Shown here one piece after another: positions 1 through 9,831 of a stretch of DNA of 64,000 bases. A program made the translations under genes and the position numbers. Origin of the DNA: Eubacterium ruminantium. GTDB taxonomy: Bacteria; Bacillota; Clostridia; Lachnospirales; Lachnospiraceae. The stretch spans positions 119,081-183,080 of the forward strand of contig FNUU01000007.1 of the NCBI GenBank assembly GCA_900108205.1, written 5' to 3'. The stretch's first letter is position 1. The number at the start of each line of letters is the position of its first letter. Below the pieces are notes generated by a model, which saw nothing but the letters and a program-made list of their open reading frames with translations, searched no databases and was not told the origin of the DNA.

Positions 1-953
1 TTGAAGTGACCGTAACTGAATATAATTCATTTGGAAGTAAATGTGCTCTTTTTCGTATTCCTATAATTCGTGGAGTTGTTAATTTTATTGAATCGCTTTA
101 TATCGGAGTAGGGACGCTAATGAAGTCTGCCGATTATGATGATTCTGATGAAAAAGAAACGGAAAAGTGGATTGAGGAGCATCAGAAAAAGGCTGATGAA
201 TTTCGTTCTGCAGGTAATGTAAAAAAAGCTGAAAAGCTCCAGAAAAAAGTAGATAAAGAAAAGGAAAGCCTTAGAAAATACAGGGAAGAAGATAAAAATA
301 ATAAGGATAAAGAGAGCAGCTCAGGTTATCTTGTTGTTACTCTTATCATTTCACTAGCCTTTGCCATTGGTATTTTTATGCTTCTGCCTACATTTGTTGC
401 AGGATTATTATATAAAATAACAGATAATTCACTCATAGTGAATCTTGCTGAAGGATTGCTGAGAATGGCAATTTTTATAGCTTATGTATGGCTGATATCA
501 AAGATGGAAGAGATAAACCGTACATTTATGTATCACGGGGCTGAACATAAAACAATAAATTGTATGGAAGCGGGAGATGAGCTTACACCTGAAAATGTTA
601 TGAAGCATACCAGATTCCATAGAAGATGCGGTACATCATTTTTGTTTCTGGTTATGTTTATCAGTATTATTCTTTTCATGTTCATCAGAACAAAGGTTAT
701 GTGGCTGAGGCTGCTTTCCAGACTGCTTCTTATACCGGTTATAGCTGGACTTTCATATGAGGTCATAAGATATGCCGGAAGCCATGAAAGTAAATTTGCA
801 TATATTCTCAGTCAGCCGGGATTCTGGGTTCAGAGACTTACCACAAGGGAGCCGGATTTGGAAATGTGTGAGGTTGCGATCAAATCGGTTGAGGCAGTTA
901 TTGACTGGCGTGAATATATTGAATGTGTCAGAAATAATTCATTTGAGAAATGA
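1..953 (+). CDS. DUF1385 family membrane protein (YqhQ-like), 5' end outside the window
   Basis: The frame is open from the left edge, so the N-terminus is missing; the ATG at 6 is probably internal, because DUF1385 proteins normally have an extra N-terminal segment before the RIPIIRGV motif seen here. Hydrophobic segments lie at roughly residues 108-135, 150-167, 214-232 and 237-255. The family signature HGAEHKTIN is at about residue 178. Residues 45-100 are a very charged, Lys/Glu-rich insert likely to form a coiled coil. The function of the family is unknown. The order DUF1385-prmC-prfA is common in Clostridia, and the gap to prmC is only 21 bp, so they are probably co-transcribed. Confidence 0.9.
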   Translation, partial: EVTVTEYNSFGSKCALFRIPIIRGVVNFIESLYIGVGTLMKSADYDDSDEKETEKWIEEHQKKADEFRSAGNVKKAEKLQKKVDKEKESLRKYREEDKNNKDKESSSGYLVVTLIISLAFAIGIFMLLPTFVAGLLYKITDNSLIVNLAEGLLRMAIFIAYVWLISKMEEINRTFMYHGAEHKTINCMEAGDELTPENVMKHTRFHRRCGTSFLFLVMFISIILFMFIRTKVMWLRLLSRLLLIPVIAGLSYEVIRYAGSHESKFAYILSQPGFWVQRLTTREPDLEMCEVAIKSVEAVIDWREYIECVRNNSFEK

Positions 954-974
954 TATTTGATAAAAGGATAGAAA

Positions 975-1898
975 ATGAATATATATCAGCTTCAGAAGTG
1001 GGGAGCGGAATATCTTGAACAAAAGAATATTGTAAATGCGGAATTTGACAGTAAAGAGCTTCTTGAATATGTTCTGAATCTGGATAATACCGGCCTTATA
1101 CTGAGACGTGAGGAAACTCCGGAACCGTCAAAGGCAGAAGAGTATAAGACACTGATCTATAAGAGGGCTGAGCATTATCCGCTGCAGTATATTACCCATA
1201 GAGCAGGATTTATGGGCTATGAATTCTATGTGGATGAAAATGTACTTATTCCACGATATGATACTGAAATACTGGTGGACAGAGTGCTTCAGGATAATGA
1301 TGCTTCACCATGCTGCAATATTCTTGATATGTGCACGGGTTCCGGATGTATCGGAATCAGTATAATGCTTCAAAGAAAGCATTGCGGCAAAAAAGATAAT
1401 GTTATGCTGGTGGACATTTCAAGAGGAGCCCTTTCGGTTGCGGCTAAGAATATGGAACAGCTCGGAGCTGAGGCAGATCTCATGGAATCAGATCTGTACA
1501 AAAAGCTGACGGATATATATGATAAACCTGACGCGGAAGAAAATGATACTTCCGCAGGGCTGAAGAAAAAGTATGATGGTTTTAAATTTGATATAATAGT
1601 CAGCAATCCTCCATATATAAAAAGTGATGTTATACCTGCTTTAATGGAGGAAGTTAAAGAATATGAGCCTTCTCTTGCCCTTGACGGGGACAGGGACGGG
1701 CTTAAGTTTTACAGAGAAATAATAGGAAAAGCGCCTTTATTTTTAAAGAAAAAAGGGCGGATTTATTTGGAGATAGGATATGATCAATATGAGGACACGA
1801 GGAAGCTTCTTGTAGATGCCGGATTCACTAACATTAAAATATATAAAGATCTTGCCGGACTTGACAGAGTGGTGAGCGCAGAACTGATGGATGTCTGA
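975..1898 (+). CDS. prmC: Release factor glutamine methyltransferase PrmC
   Basis: PrmC (HemK) methylates the glutamine of the GGQ motif in peptide release factors, using S-adenosylmethionine. The protein has 307 residues, somewhat longer than the usual 280 or so. Motif I (ILDMCTGSGCIG) is at about residue 116 and the catalytic NPPY at about 210. The extra length is a charged insert between them at about residues 178-200. An AAAGGATAG ribosome binding site precedes the ATG. Its substrate gene prfA lies 204 bp downstream. The last codons and stop are part of a tandem duplication that fills the gap to prfA. Confidence 0.95.
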   Translation: MNIYQLQKWGAEYLEQKNIVNAEFDSKELLEYVLNLDNTGLILRREETPEPSKAEEYKTLIYKRAEHYPLQYITHRAGFMGYEFYVDENVLIPRYDTEILVDRVLQDNDASPCCNILDMCTGSGCIGISIMLQRKHCGKKDNVMLVDISRGALSVAAKNMEQLGAEADLMESDLYKKLTDIYDKPDAEENDTSAGLKKKYDGFKFDIIVSNPPYIKSDVIPALMEEVKEYEPSLALDGDRDGLKFYREIIGKAPLFLKKKGRIYLEIGYDQYEDTRKLLVDAGFTNIKIYKDLAGLDRVVSAELMDV

Positions 1899-2053
1899 CG
1901 AAACAGAGTCATGATGGATAACTGATGGATGTCTGACGAAACAGAGTCATGATGGATAACTGATGGATGTCTGACGAAACAGAGTCATGAGCGCAGAACT
2001 GATGGATGTCTGACGAAACATAGTCATTAGTGCAGCGCTGATGGAGGTCTGAC
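1884..2053. repeat. Tandem repeat, five 38-39-bp units copied from the 3' end of prmC
   Basis: CTGATGGATGTCTGACGAAA recurs starting at 1884, 1922, 1960, 1999 and, degraded, 2038, giving periods of 38, 38, 39 and 39. The first unit is the last codons and TGA stop of prmC. The fourth also carries the preceding GAGCGCAGAA, so it copies the coding end most completely. The units fill most of the prmC-prfA gap. They read as a slippage-type expansion of the gene tail; there is no T-run to make a terminator. The 3' units are the most diverged. Confidence 0.9.
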
Positions 2054-2102
2054 AAGAAATATGATACTTTAAATAACCCGTGATTAGATTAAGGAGAAAA
2101 AA

Positions 2103-3179
2103 ATGTTTGATAAATTAGATGATCTGGTAGAAAAATTAAATGGTATTTTGAAAGAGCTTTCTGATCCTGCAGTTGTAAATGATCAGGACAGATACAGAAA
2201 GCTTATGAAGGAACAGAGTGATATATCACCTGTAGTAGAAAAATATAATGAGTATAAGCAGGCCAAGCAGGATGTTGCTGACAGCCTTGAGATCATTGAC
2301 ATGGAATCTGATGAAGAGATGAAGGAAATGGCAAGAGAAGAGCTTGCAGAGGCTAAAAAGCATGTAGAAGCATGTGAGCAGGAGCTTAAGATACTTCTTC
2401 TTCCAAAGGATCCTAATGATGAGAAGAACGTTGTTGTAGAGATCAGAGCAGGTGCAGGCGGTGATGAAGCTGCACTTTTTGCCGGTGAGCTTTTCAGAAT
2501 GTATCAGCATTATGCAGAGAGCAACAGATGGAAGATCGAGATCATTGACAGCAATGAAAATGGTATCGGTGGATTTAAGGAAATCATTTTCAATATTATC
2601 GGTAAGGGTGCTTATTCAAAACTTAAGTATGAAAGCGGCGTTCACCGTGTACAGAGAGTACCGGAGACAGAATCAGGCGGAAGAATCCACACATCTACAG
2701 CAACAGTTGCTATCATGCCTGAAGCTGAAGATGTAGATATTGTAATTGATGAGAAAGATATACGTATCGATGTAATGCGTGCTTCAGGAAATGGTGGTCA
2801 GTGCGTAAATACCACTGACTCTGCAGTACGTCTGACACATTTCCCTACGGGAATTGTTATTTACAGTCAGACTGAAAAGTCGCAGCTTCAGAACAGAGCT
2901 AAGGCTTTTGCACTTCTTCGTACAAAACTGTATGACATGGAGCAGCAGAAGGCTCATGATGCAGAGGCTGAAGCAAGAAGAAGCCAGATAGGTACAGGTG
3001 ACCGTTCGGAGAAGATAAGAACCTATAACTTCCCACAGAGCCGTGTAACTGATCACAGAATCAAGCTTACACTTTACAGATTGCTTGAGATACTTAATGG
3101 TGATATACAGGAGCTTATCGACAGCCTTACAGCAGCCGACCAGGCAGCCAAGCTGAGCTCTATGGAAGAAAATGAGTAA
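2103..3179 (+). CDS. prfA: Peptide chain release factor 1
   Basis: RF1 recognises UAA/UAG stop codons and triggers hydrolysis of peptidyl-tRNA. The length of 358 residues is typical. The GGQ catalytic motif lies in [15 protein letters not shown] at about residue 230, and the stop-codon recognition region is [14 protein letters not shown] at about 185, with PET at the PxT position that separates RF1 from RF2 (SPF). The AAGGAG site ends 6 nt before the ATG. It is the expected substrate of the prmC product upstream. Confidence 0.97.
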   Translation: MFDKLDDLVEKLNGILKELSDPAVVNDQDRYRKLMKEQSDISPVVEKYNEYKQAKQDVADSLEIIDMESDEEMKEMAREELAEAKKHVEACEQELKILLLPKDPNDEKNVVVEIRAGAGGDEAALFAGELFRMYQHYAESNRWKIEIIDSNENGIGGFKEIIFNIIGKGAYSKLKYESGVHRVQRVPETESGGRIHTSTATVAIMPEAEDVDIVIDEKDIRIDVMRASGNGGQCVNTTDSAVRLTHFPTGIVIYSQTEKSQLQNRAKAFALLRTKLYDMEQQKAHDAEAEARRSQIGTGDRSEKIRTYNFPQSRVTDHRIKLTLYRLLEILNGDIQELIDSLTAADQAAKLSSMEENE

Positions 3180-3216
3180 TCAGAACTGAATAATTAATAT
3201 GTAAAACAATATGACG

Positions 3217-3272
3217 AATTGTCAACCCTATAATAACAAAAGGTTGACAATTTGGGCGTGTTGTTTTATACT
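3217..3272 (+). promoter_or_regulatory. Promoter TTGACA-17-TATACT with its -35 inside an inverted repeat
   Basis: TTGACA at 3244-3249 and TATACT at 3267-3272 are separated by exactly 17 bp, a near-consensus sigma-A promoter. The -35 lies in the right arm of an 11-bp perfect inverted repeat (AATTGTCAACC 3217-3227 and GGTTGACAATT 3242-3252). The repeat could be a repressor operator or the end hairpin of prfA; no T-run follows it, which favours an operator. The predicted start near 3279 leaves a leader of about 195 nt before the symporter gene. Confidence 0.65.
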
Positions 3273-3278
3273 GCCTAT

Positions 3279-3473
3279 TGTGGCGGGTGATGTATATGAG
3301 ATAGTGGGTTTATAAAAGATTCGCTGGGGGAATACATTACCCGTCATTTTTCTTAAATATCATTTACCCGGGAACACAGGTATAGCAATCATGTGATAAC
3401 TCGACACTTCATTCGAGGGATTATTGCGGTAGCTATACGGATATTTAGGAATAATAAATCTTAGGAGGCAGCT
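3279..3473 (+). promoter_or_regulatory. Structured 5' leader of the symporter gene, class unknown
   Basis: Two long pairings are visible in the predicted untranslated leader. The first joins CGGGTGATGTAT (3284-3295) to ATACATTACCCG (3332-3343), followed by a short T-rich stretch. The second joins GTATAGC (3380-3386) to GCTATAC (3432-3438), enclosing AAT/ATT pairing and a CTCG/CGAG hairpin at 3400-3417. The final AGGAGG is at 3463-3468, just before the ATG. This layout suits a riboswitch or other cis-acting RNA. I checked by eye against TPP, purine, c-di-GMP-I, glycine, fluoride and T-box signatures and saw no match. Confidence 0.5.
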
Positions 3474-4916
3474 ATGAACAGCACAGCTTTAACAGTATTA
3501 TTAGTTATTTATATAACGGCATTGATCATCATTGGAATCTTTGACTTAAGAAAAGCGAAGAGCTTTAGTGATTTTGTGGTTGCCGGTAAGAAGCAGAGAT
3601 CATTTTTTGTTATTATGTCGCTTCTGGCAACGATGCTTGGTGCATCTACTACAATGGGAATATCTAATACCACCTACGTGGTTGGTTTTCCTGCAGTCTG
3701 GTGGCTTGTTTTTGGAGCAATAGGACTTCTTTTACAGGCGTTTTTTATATCGGAAAAGGTCAGAGGACTGAATGCTGACACACTTCCGCATGCTGCCGGA
3801 ATAATGCTGGGAAGACCGGCAGAGCTTATTATTTCGATCATTATCGTAGTATCCTGGATAGGAGTTATCGCAGGACAGCTGGTAGCACTGAATAATATGA
3901 TCCGATTTGTCACCGGAAAGAACAGTAAGACTGTATTCATCATAGTAGCGGTAGCGATAATCCTTTATACGACGATAGGCGGACAGCTGTCTGTTATAAA
4001 GACTGATGTGATACAGTTTGCGGTTATTGTTATCGGTATTCTTACATGTTTTATTTATCTATATTTCTTTAGTAATGGTGATAACAGCATTTCGGGAAAG
4101 ATAGAACTGATAAATGATTCCTACCGGCCGATCAATCTTGTAACCCAATTCTTTGTAATCGGTGGCGTTTATTTCCTCGGACCGGATATAATATCCAGAA
4201 ATCTTGTGTCGAAAGACAGAAAGACAGCTAAAAAAGCCGCGATGATCGGAGGCTTTGTGCTTCTGGCATATTCAGTTATCATTGTTCTTATAGGACTCTG
4301 GATCAGATCAAATGTCGGCAGGCTGGAAATGGACGAAATGAATCCGCTGATGTATATCATGAAGAATAAGATACCGCCTGTAGCGGGAGCAATCCTTATG
4401 TTTGGACTCCTGTCAGCAATACTTTCGTCTATAGATACCTGTGTAATAAATGCATCCAGCATCTTTGTTAAGGATATTCTTAAGAAGGATGATATAAGGC
4501 TTGTCAGGGGAGCTGTAGTGGGCATAGGTCTGATCGCACTTTGGTTTACCTTGTCAGGAAACGGAGATATCATTTCTTTCCTCAGCAATGCATATTCGGT
4601 ATATACTCCGGGAGTTATATTCCCGCTGCTTATAGCTATTCTTTGCTACAAAAAGAAAGAAATAAGAGTGCCGGTCTGGGTAGCTGCTGTGGCCTGCGGT
4701 GGCGTATTTGGATTCATGGGAGGTTATTTCCCGGAAATAGTAGCGAAGCTGCCTCTGCCGGAATTCTGTATTAATAATTTTTCACTGCTGGGTATGGGTA
4801 TATCGCTTTTGATCGCACTGACATCGATTAAATGGGGTGAAAAACTTCAGGAGAGCGCGGGTAGTAAGAAGAGAATTAAAACAGCCGCTTTTAACAATGC
4901 ATCAGCAGAATTATAA
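3474..4916 (+). CDS. Sodium:solute symporter (SSF family)
   Basis: A 480-residue integral membrane protein with about 12-13 hydrophobic segments spread over its length, in line with the SSF fold (PutP, PanF, sialic acid transporters). Family features include the early VAGKKQRSFF turn after TM1 and LGASTTMGISNTTY in the second helix. These proteins use the sodium gradient to import a small solute. The substrate cannot be told from sequence alone. The long structured leader upstream suggests expression is controlled by an RNA element. A strong hairpin terminator follows, so it is probably monocistronic. Confidence 0.88.
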   Translation: MNSTALTVLLVIYITALIIIGIFDLRKAKSFSDFVVAGKKQRSFFVIMSLLATMLGASTTMGISNTTYVVGFPAVWWLVFGAIGLLLQAFFISEKVRGLNADTLPHAAGIMLGRPAELIISIIIVVSWIGVIAGQLVALNNMIRFVTGKNSKTVFIIVAVAIILYTTIGGQLSVIKTDVIQFAVIVIGILTCFIYLYFFSNGDNSISGKIELINDSYRPINLVTQFFVIGGVYFLGPDIISRNLVSKDRKTAKKAAMIGGFVLLAYSVIIVLIGLWIRSNVGRLEMDEMNPLMYIMKNKIPPVAGAILMFGLLSAILSSIDTCVINASSIFVKDILKKDDIRLVRGAVVGIGLIALWFTLSGNGDIISFLSNAYSVYTPGVIFPLLIAILCYKKKEIRVPVWVAAVACGGVFGFMGGYFPEIVAKLPLPEFCINNFSLLGMGISLLIALTSIKWGEKLQESAGSKKRIKTAAFNNASAEL

Positions 4917-4956
4917 AATGCTGTGATAGAATAAAATGGTATATGGAATAATAAAT

Positions 4957-4996
4957 AACCCCGGAGGAGATATCTCTTCCGGGGTTAATATTTTTA
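4957..4996. terminator. Bidirectional rho-independent terminator
   Basis: AACCCCGGA pairs with TCCGGGGTT across 4957-4986, with further pairing inside (GGAGATATCTC). T-rich sequence follows on the plus strand. It sits between the convergent symporter and HD-GYP genes and can serve both. Confidence 0.85.
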
Positions 4997-5012
4997 GCTG
5001 TTTGAAATATAC

Positions 5013-6344
5013 TTATTGAAGATTTGAAAAATTATAGTTTCCAAATACTTTATCTATATCATTTACGATATTTCCATCAATCTCACCTTTATCAACAGCC
5101 ATTTTCATGATATGGATTATCTTATCGTGAGGATAAGCTTCCTTATAGATTCTTTCTTCTGCAAGGGCCTGATAAATATCGCAGCAGGTCATAAGGCGTT
5201 CTTCGTGGGATAGTACATCTCCTGTAAGATTGAAAGGATATCCGGCACCATTCAATTTTTCGTGATGGTGGGAAGCCCATACCATTATATCCTTCATACC
5301 CTTGATATTATTCAAGATACTGTAGGTATAATAAGCGTGGCTCTTCATCTTCTCGAATTCCTGCTCATTGAGTCGGTCAGGCTTATCCAGAATATCAATG
5401 GATATCATAAGCTTTCCGATATCATGCAGAGCGCCTGCAAGATAGTATTTTGAAACCTTGTCTGCAGGAAATTCATAATATTCCGCCATGATCTTGGCTT
5501 TCTGAGCAACACCTATGGAGTGCCTGCATTTATAGTGAGATTTGAAGTCTACGATCCGGGCAAGAAGAGTAGCCAGATTATCAACTTCAGAATATGAATA
5601 TTCATCATTATGACGCTTGATGGAGCTTCTAAGGAAGCCGTCAACATTTGTAGGAGCCAGATGATGAAGGGTTTTTGGCTTGAATACCTTGAGAAATGCA
5701 GCGGAAACTTCAACAGAAAAAAGAATGCCTGAATTGTTTCTTACATATTTACGTATTTCTTCAAAGTTCTCTTTGGTAACATTTGTCAGATCACAATGAG
5801 TATCTACACTATTCGCAAGATGAATTATCTGGGCTTTGATAGGAGTGTTTTCATAATGTCTGTTAAATGGTCCTGATCCGTCCGCATTTTCATTGTGAAG
5901 GAGAATAACATCTCTGTTATTGGTCCTGAATGGGAGAAGAGAAGTGTTCTTTTCGCCAATCGTAGCACATCTGATGTTATAATCCTCATCGCTGTAGCCA
6001 ATGCCGTTATTATAGAGCTTATACTGGTTTTCTTCCTGTATAACCTCTGTCAGGGCGTTGTCGTGAAGAACACAATAAGCAGCAAGGTCGATCAGCTTGT
6101 TATCATCAAGCCCGAGCTCCTTGCCCATCATAATAGAGAGAGCAGCCATACGTTTACTGTGTCCTACGGTAACGACAACATTTCTATGATCCTTGTAACT
6201 GAATCTTACATTGTCTGCGCGAAGGATACTGGTTTCACCTATAACGCTGATCCCGTTATTTCTAATTCTTTCATAGTATTCTGCTTCAGTAGCATCTAAT
6301 GCAAATGAAACAGCATATAAAATTTCGTTTAAGTTAATTTTCAT
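5013..6344 (-). CDS. HD-GYP domain protein, probable cyclic-di-GMP phosphodiesterase
   Basis: The 443-residue product has a C-terminal HD-GYP domain with HDIGK at about residue 310 and HHEKLNGAGYP at about 372, the metal-binding and signature motifs of phosphodiesterases that linearise cyclic-di-GMP. The N-terminal half looks like a second, degenerate HD-type domain (CVLHDNALTE near residue 90) and probably has a regulatory role. There is no signal peptide or membrane segment, so it should be cytosolic. It is transcribed divergently from the other HD-GYP gene at 6691. Confidence 0.85.
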   Translation of the reverse strand: MKINLNEILYAVSFALDATEAEYYERIRNNGISVIGETSILRADNVRFSYKDHRNVVVTVGHSKRMAALSIMMGKELGLDDNKLIDLAAYCVLHDNALTEVIQEENQYKLYNNGIGYSDEDYNIRCATIGEKNTSLLPFRTNNRDVILLHNENADGSGPFNRHYENTPIKAQIIHLANSVDTHCDLTNVTKENFEEIRKYVRNNSGILFSVEVSAAFLKVFKPKTLHHLAPTNVDGFLRSSIKRHNDEYSYSEVDNLATLLARIVDFKSHYKCRHSIGVAQKAKIMAEYYEFPADKVSKYYLAGALHDIGKLMISIDILDKPDRLNEQEFEKMKSHAYYTYSILNNIKGMKDIMVWASHHHEKLNGAGYPFNLTGDVLSHEERLMTCCDIYQALAEERIYKEAYPHDKIIHIMKMAVDKGEIDGNIVNDIDKVFGNYNFSNLQ

Positions 6345-6690
6345 TGGTTCTCACACATCCTCAACTAAAATAATACAATATCAGATTGAAACTGTAAAGC
6401 AAACAATTTAGAAATAATGAGAAAAAATATATAAAATTTTGTCGTTTTTTACCATATATAGATACTAAAAAATTGGATGATATAAATACCTTCAATTTTC
6501 TATATCGGTTACCGAAATAATTATACTTTTCATGCCCCGGATGTGTGGTGGATGTTGAATAATCCGTAAAAATAGTTTAAAATTACATATGATTGAGAAG
6601 ACAGGGTGATCATCCTGATTTTTGAAAAAATATATAGCTGCAAAAACCGAAAATAGCTGAGGATCGATTGATCCGGGGGGAGAGGTGCTT
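6345..6690. other. Divergent intergenic region between two HD-GYP genes
   Basis: This 346-bp AT-rich region must hold the promoters of both divergent genes. I see a 16-bp near-palindrome CAGGGTGATCATCCTG at 6602-6617 and a short CGGTTACCG palindrome near 6506, either of which could be a regulator site. I see no convincing coding sequence; the reading frame at 6492-6791 on the minus strand overlaps the start of the downstream gene and is not supported. Confidence 0.4.
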
Positions 6691-9600
6691 ATGAAGGAGA
6701 AGTTTTGTAGGATTAAACCATCAGGTCGCAGGAAACAAAGCAGAACAAGGCTGGTCTGCTTTACTCTTGCGGCTTTTATTATATTTGGCATTTTGGGGAT
6801 ATATCCCGGAAAATCATTTGCGGAAACTATCTCAGGTGGAGAAAATGAAGAGATAAATGTAGATCCGACAAACAGAGGAGTTGGGTATTCCGCCGTTCTC
6901 TATGACAATACAAATGGTCTTCCTACTTCCGAAGCAAATGCTATCGCCCAGACCAGTGAGGGCTTTATCTGGATCGGAAGCTACAGCGGACTTATCCGAT
7001 ATGACGGAAATAAATTTGAACGTATTGATTCTACCTCAGGTATTACCAGTGTTGTTACACTTTATGTAGACAGCAAGGACAGGCTGTGGATAGGAACAAA
7101 TGACAATGGCGTTGCCGTCATGGAGAGGGGAGAATATACCAGATATGGTGTGGAAGATGGAATGAGTTCCTCTTCAATACGTTCTATAGTCGAAGATAAA
7201 GAAGGGGATATATATATTGCCACAACACACGGGGTATATATAGTAGATAAGGATATGAAGCTTAGTCTCTTAGATGAGTCTCAGCTTAATGATGAATATA
7301 TATGTGAGCTGCGTCTGTCATCCAATAATGTGATCTACGGCGAAACCATGGATGGCGCGGTATTTATGATAGAGAATAAGCATGTTTCCGGATTTTTCGA
7401 GGGGAAAAAGATTGGAATAAATGATATTTATACAATTCTTCCGGATGATAATAATCCTGATTATGTATATATCGGAACCGAAAGCAAGAGTATCTATTAT
7501 GGTAATCTGAGAAATGGAATGAGCGATATGAAGGCTATAGACATTTCACCTCTTACTCAGGTTAATTCCATGGAACGTTTTTCTTCTCAGATATGGATCT
7601 GCGCAACAAACGGTATAGGTATCCTTGAAGATGGAGAACTGACAGTTCTGTCCAATATACCAATGAATAATTCTATAGGACACATGCTGGTGGATTATCA
7701 GGGTAATCTCTGGTTTACTTCTTCCAGACAGGGAGTTATGAAGATTGTCGCAAATCAGTTTACAGACATTTTCGAGTGGTATAATATCCCGTCAAAAGTA
7801 GTTAACGCTACGGCTGTTTATGACAATATGCTTTTTGTGGGAATGGATTCCGGACTTATTGTTATCAGTCAGGATGATATAGTTTCAGATATTCCGATCA
7901 AAAAGATAGATACTACATCAGACAAATTAAAGGATTTTAAGAATCTTCAGGAGTTTTTCAGCGGAGTCAGAATCAGATCCATGTATAAGGATTCGGATGG
8001 TCATTTGTGGATAGCCACCTATAGTGACAGAGGACTCGTTGAATACCATGACGGAGAACTGAAGGTCTACAGGAAAGATGATGGACTTCCTTCTGATAAA
8101 GTCCGGGTTGTATATGAACGAAAAGATAAGGTAAAAATGGTATCCTGCAGCGGCGGTATGGCGCTTCTTAAGGATGGAAAGATCGAAGAGGTTTATGATG
8201 AAGGCTCAGGCCTTTCAAATCAGGAGGTTCTCACTGCTGTAGAAGCAGATAACGGCGATATGATTCTTGGAACCGATGGCGGAGGAATCTTTGTTATCAA
8301 AGGCGGAAAGGTAGAAAATTTCGGAAGAGAGGACGGCCTGGAATCTGAAGTCGTAATGCGTATCAAAAAAGATGATAAAAGGAAATTATTCTGGATAATA
8401 ACCAGTAACTCTATTGCATATATGACTGAAGATTACAAGATAACCACAGTTGATAAATTCCCTTATTCAAACAATTTTGATCTCTATGAAAACAGCATCG
8501 GAGAGATGTGGATACTCAGCAGTAATGGTATATACGTTACAACAGCTGATGAGCTTATCGCCAACGGAGATATAAGGACAGTCTTTTATAACAGAGATAA
8601 CGGTCTTAAGATAGTAAGTACCGCCAATTCTTACAGTGATATAACAGAAGAAGGAGTATTATATATCTCAGGTACCACGGGTGTTGTAAAGGTGAATATT
8701 GAAAAGCCTTTTGAAGATGTAGGTAATCTGAAAATGGCTGTACCTTACGTGGAGGGCGATGGAAAGACTTATTATCCGGACAGTGAAGGTGAGTTTATAA
8801 TTCCATCAAGCGTTAAGCGTCTTACTATTTACAGCTATGTTTATTCGTATTCGCTTCTGAATCCGGTGGTAACTTACTCATTGGAAGGCTTTGAAGGAAA
8901 AGAAAGAAGTGTAGAAAGAACAAAACTGGAACCTGTGGATTATACCAATCTCGATGGCGGAAGATACTATTTCAAAATGAAGCTTCAGGATTCCATGGGA
9001 CATGGTAATAATGAACTGTCAGTACTTATAATCAAGAAAAAGTCTGTTTATGAAAGAGCATGGTTTAAAGCATTATGCGTAATAGCCGGGTTATTGGTTC
9101 TGGCAGCAATAGTATTTTTATATGTAAGAAAGAAAACCAAGGCACTCCTTAAGAAACAGGAGGAGCACAAGCTCTTCGTAAAGGAAATGACTGAAGCCTT
9201 TGCAAAAACCATAGATATAAAGGATAAATATACCAATGGTCATTCTACAAGAGTAGCAGAGTATACTGCGATGCTTACAAGAGAACTTGGATACGATGAG
9301 GAGATGGTTGAGAAATATTATAATATAGCGCTTCTCCATGATATCGGAAAAATCGCTATACCTCCGGAGGTTCTGAATAAACCGGGCAAGCTGACAGATG
9401 AAGAGTTTAAGATTATCAAGTCCCATTCTATGCAGGGCTACAGAGTACTGAAGGATATCAGTATTATGCCGGAGCTTGCCATTGGTGCCGGAGCTCACCA
9501 CGAGAGACCGGATGGAAAGGGATATCCAAGAGGGCTTAAGGGTGATGAAATCCCGAGAGTTGCTCAGATCATTGCAGTTGCAGATACTTTTGATGCCATG

Positions 9601-9831
9601 TATTCTGACCGTCCTTATCGTAAGAGAATGAATTTTGAAAAAGCGGTTTCCATCATCAAGGAGGTATCCGGAACACAGCTGTTCAGTGATGTTGTTGATG
9701 CATTTCTTCGTCTTGTTGAAAAGGGTGAATTCCGTGATCCTGAGGATGATGGCGGCGGAACAACCGAGGATATCAATAATATTCATAAAAAATTTGAAAA
9801 TGATGATAAGGCTGAGAAAAAAGAGTCGTGA
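6691..9831 (+). CDS. Membrane sensor: periplasmic-type beta-propeller, Y_Y_Y domain and cytoplasmic HD-GYP
   Basis: A 1046-residue protein. After a basic N-terminus, a hydrophobic segment (about residues 17-40) anchors or exports it. Residues 65-700 carry repeats of the two-component-regulator propeller type (FIWIGSYSGLIRYDG, RLWIGTNDNGVAVM, LWIATYSDRGLVEYHDG), followed by a Y_Y_Y-like domain near 700-780 and a transmembrane helix near 795. The C-terminal HD-GYP has HDIGK at about 883 and HHERPDGKGYP at about 935. This is a hybrid-sensor layout with a cyclic-di-GMP phosphodiesterase in place of a histidine kinase. I chose ATG 6691 because GGGGGGAGAGG ends 5 nt upstream; GTG 6685 is inside that site. 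Confidence 0.88.
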   Translation: MKEKFCRIKPSGRRKQSRTRLVCFTLAAFIIFGILGIYPGKSFAETISGGENEEINVDPTNRGVGYSAVLYDNTNGLPTSEANAIAQTSEGFIWIGSYSGLIRYDGNKFERIDSTSGITSVVTLYVDSKDRLWIGTNDNGVAVMERGEYTRYGVEDGMSSSSIRSIVEDKEGDIYIATTHGVYIVDKDMKLSLLDESQLNDEYICELRLSSNNVIYGETMDGAVFMIENKHVSGFFEGKKIGINDIYTILPDDNNPDYVYIGTESKSIYYGNLRNGMSDMKAIDISPLTQVNSMERFSSQIWICATNGIGILEDGELTVLSNIPMNNSIGHMLVDYQGNLWFTSSRQGVMKIVANQFTDIFEWYNIPSKVVNATAVYDNMLFVGMDSGLIVISQDDIVSDIPIKKIDTTSDKLKDFKNLQEFFSGVRIRSMYKDSDGHLWIATYSDRGLVEYHDGELKVYRKDDGLPSDKVRVVYERKDKVKMVSCSGGMALLKDGKIEEVYDEGSGLSNQEVLTAVEADNGDMILGTDGGGIFVIKGGKVENFGREDGLESEVVMRIKKDDKRKLFWIITSNSIAYMTEDYKITTVDKFPYSNNFDLYENSIGEMWILSSNGIYVTTADELIANGDIRTVFYNRDNGLKIVSTANSYSDITEEGVLYISGTTGVVKVNIEKPFEDVGNLKMAVPYVEGDGKTYYPDSEGEFIIPSSVKRLTIYSYVYSYSLLNPVVTYSLEGFEGKERSVERTKLEPVDYTNLDGGRYYFKMKLQDSMGHGNNELSVLIIKKKSVYERAWFKALCVIAGLLVLAAIVFLYVRKKTKALLKKQEEHKLFVKEMTEAFAKTIDIKDKYTNGHSTRVAEYTAMLTRELGYDEEMVEKYYNIALLHDIGKIAIPPEVLNKPGKLTDEEFKIIKSHSMQGYRVLKDISIMPELAIGAGAHHERPDGKGYPRGLKGDEIPRVAQIIAVADTFDAMYSDRPYRKRMNFEKAVSIIKEVSGTQLFSDVVDAFLRLVEKGEFRDPEDDGGGTTEDINNIHKKFENDDKAEKKES

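Noticed and set aside
1884..2053. Possible CRISPR array
   Set aside because: The units are contiguous 38-39-bp copies with no unique spacers and include the end of prmC; no cas genes are nearby.
3279..3473. T-box or c-di-GMP-I riboswitch in the symporter leader
   Set aside because: No T-box sequence and no c-di-GMP-I core were seen; the leader is reported as unclassified.
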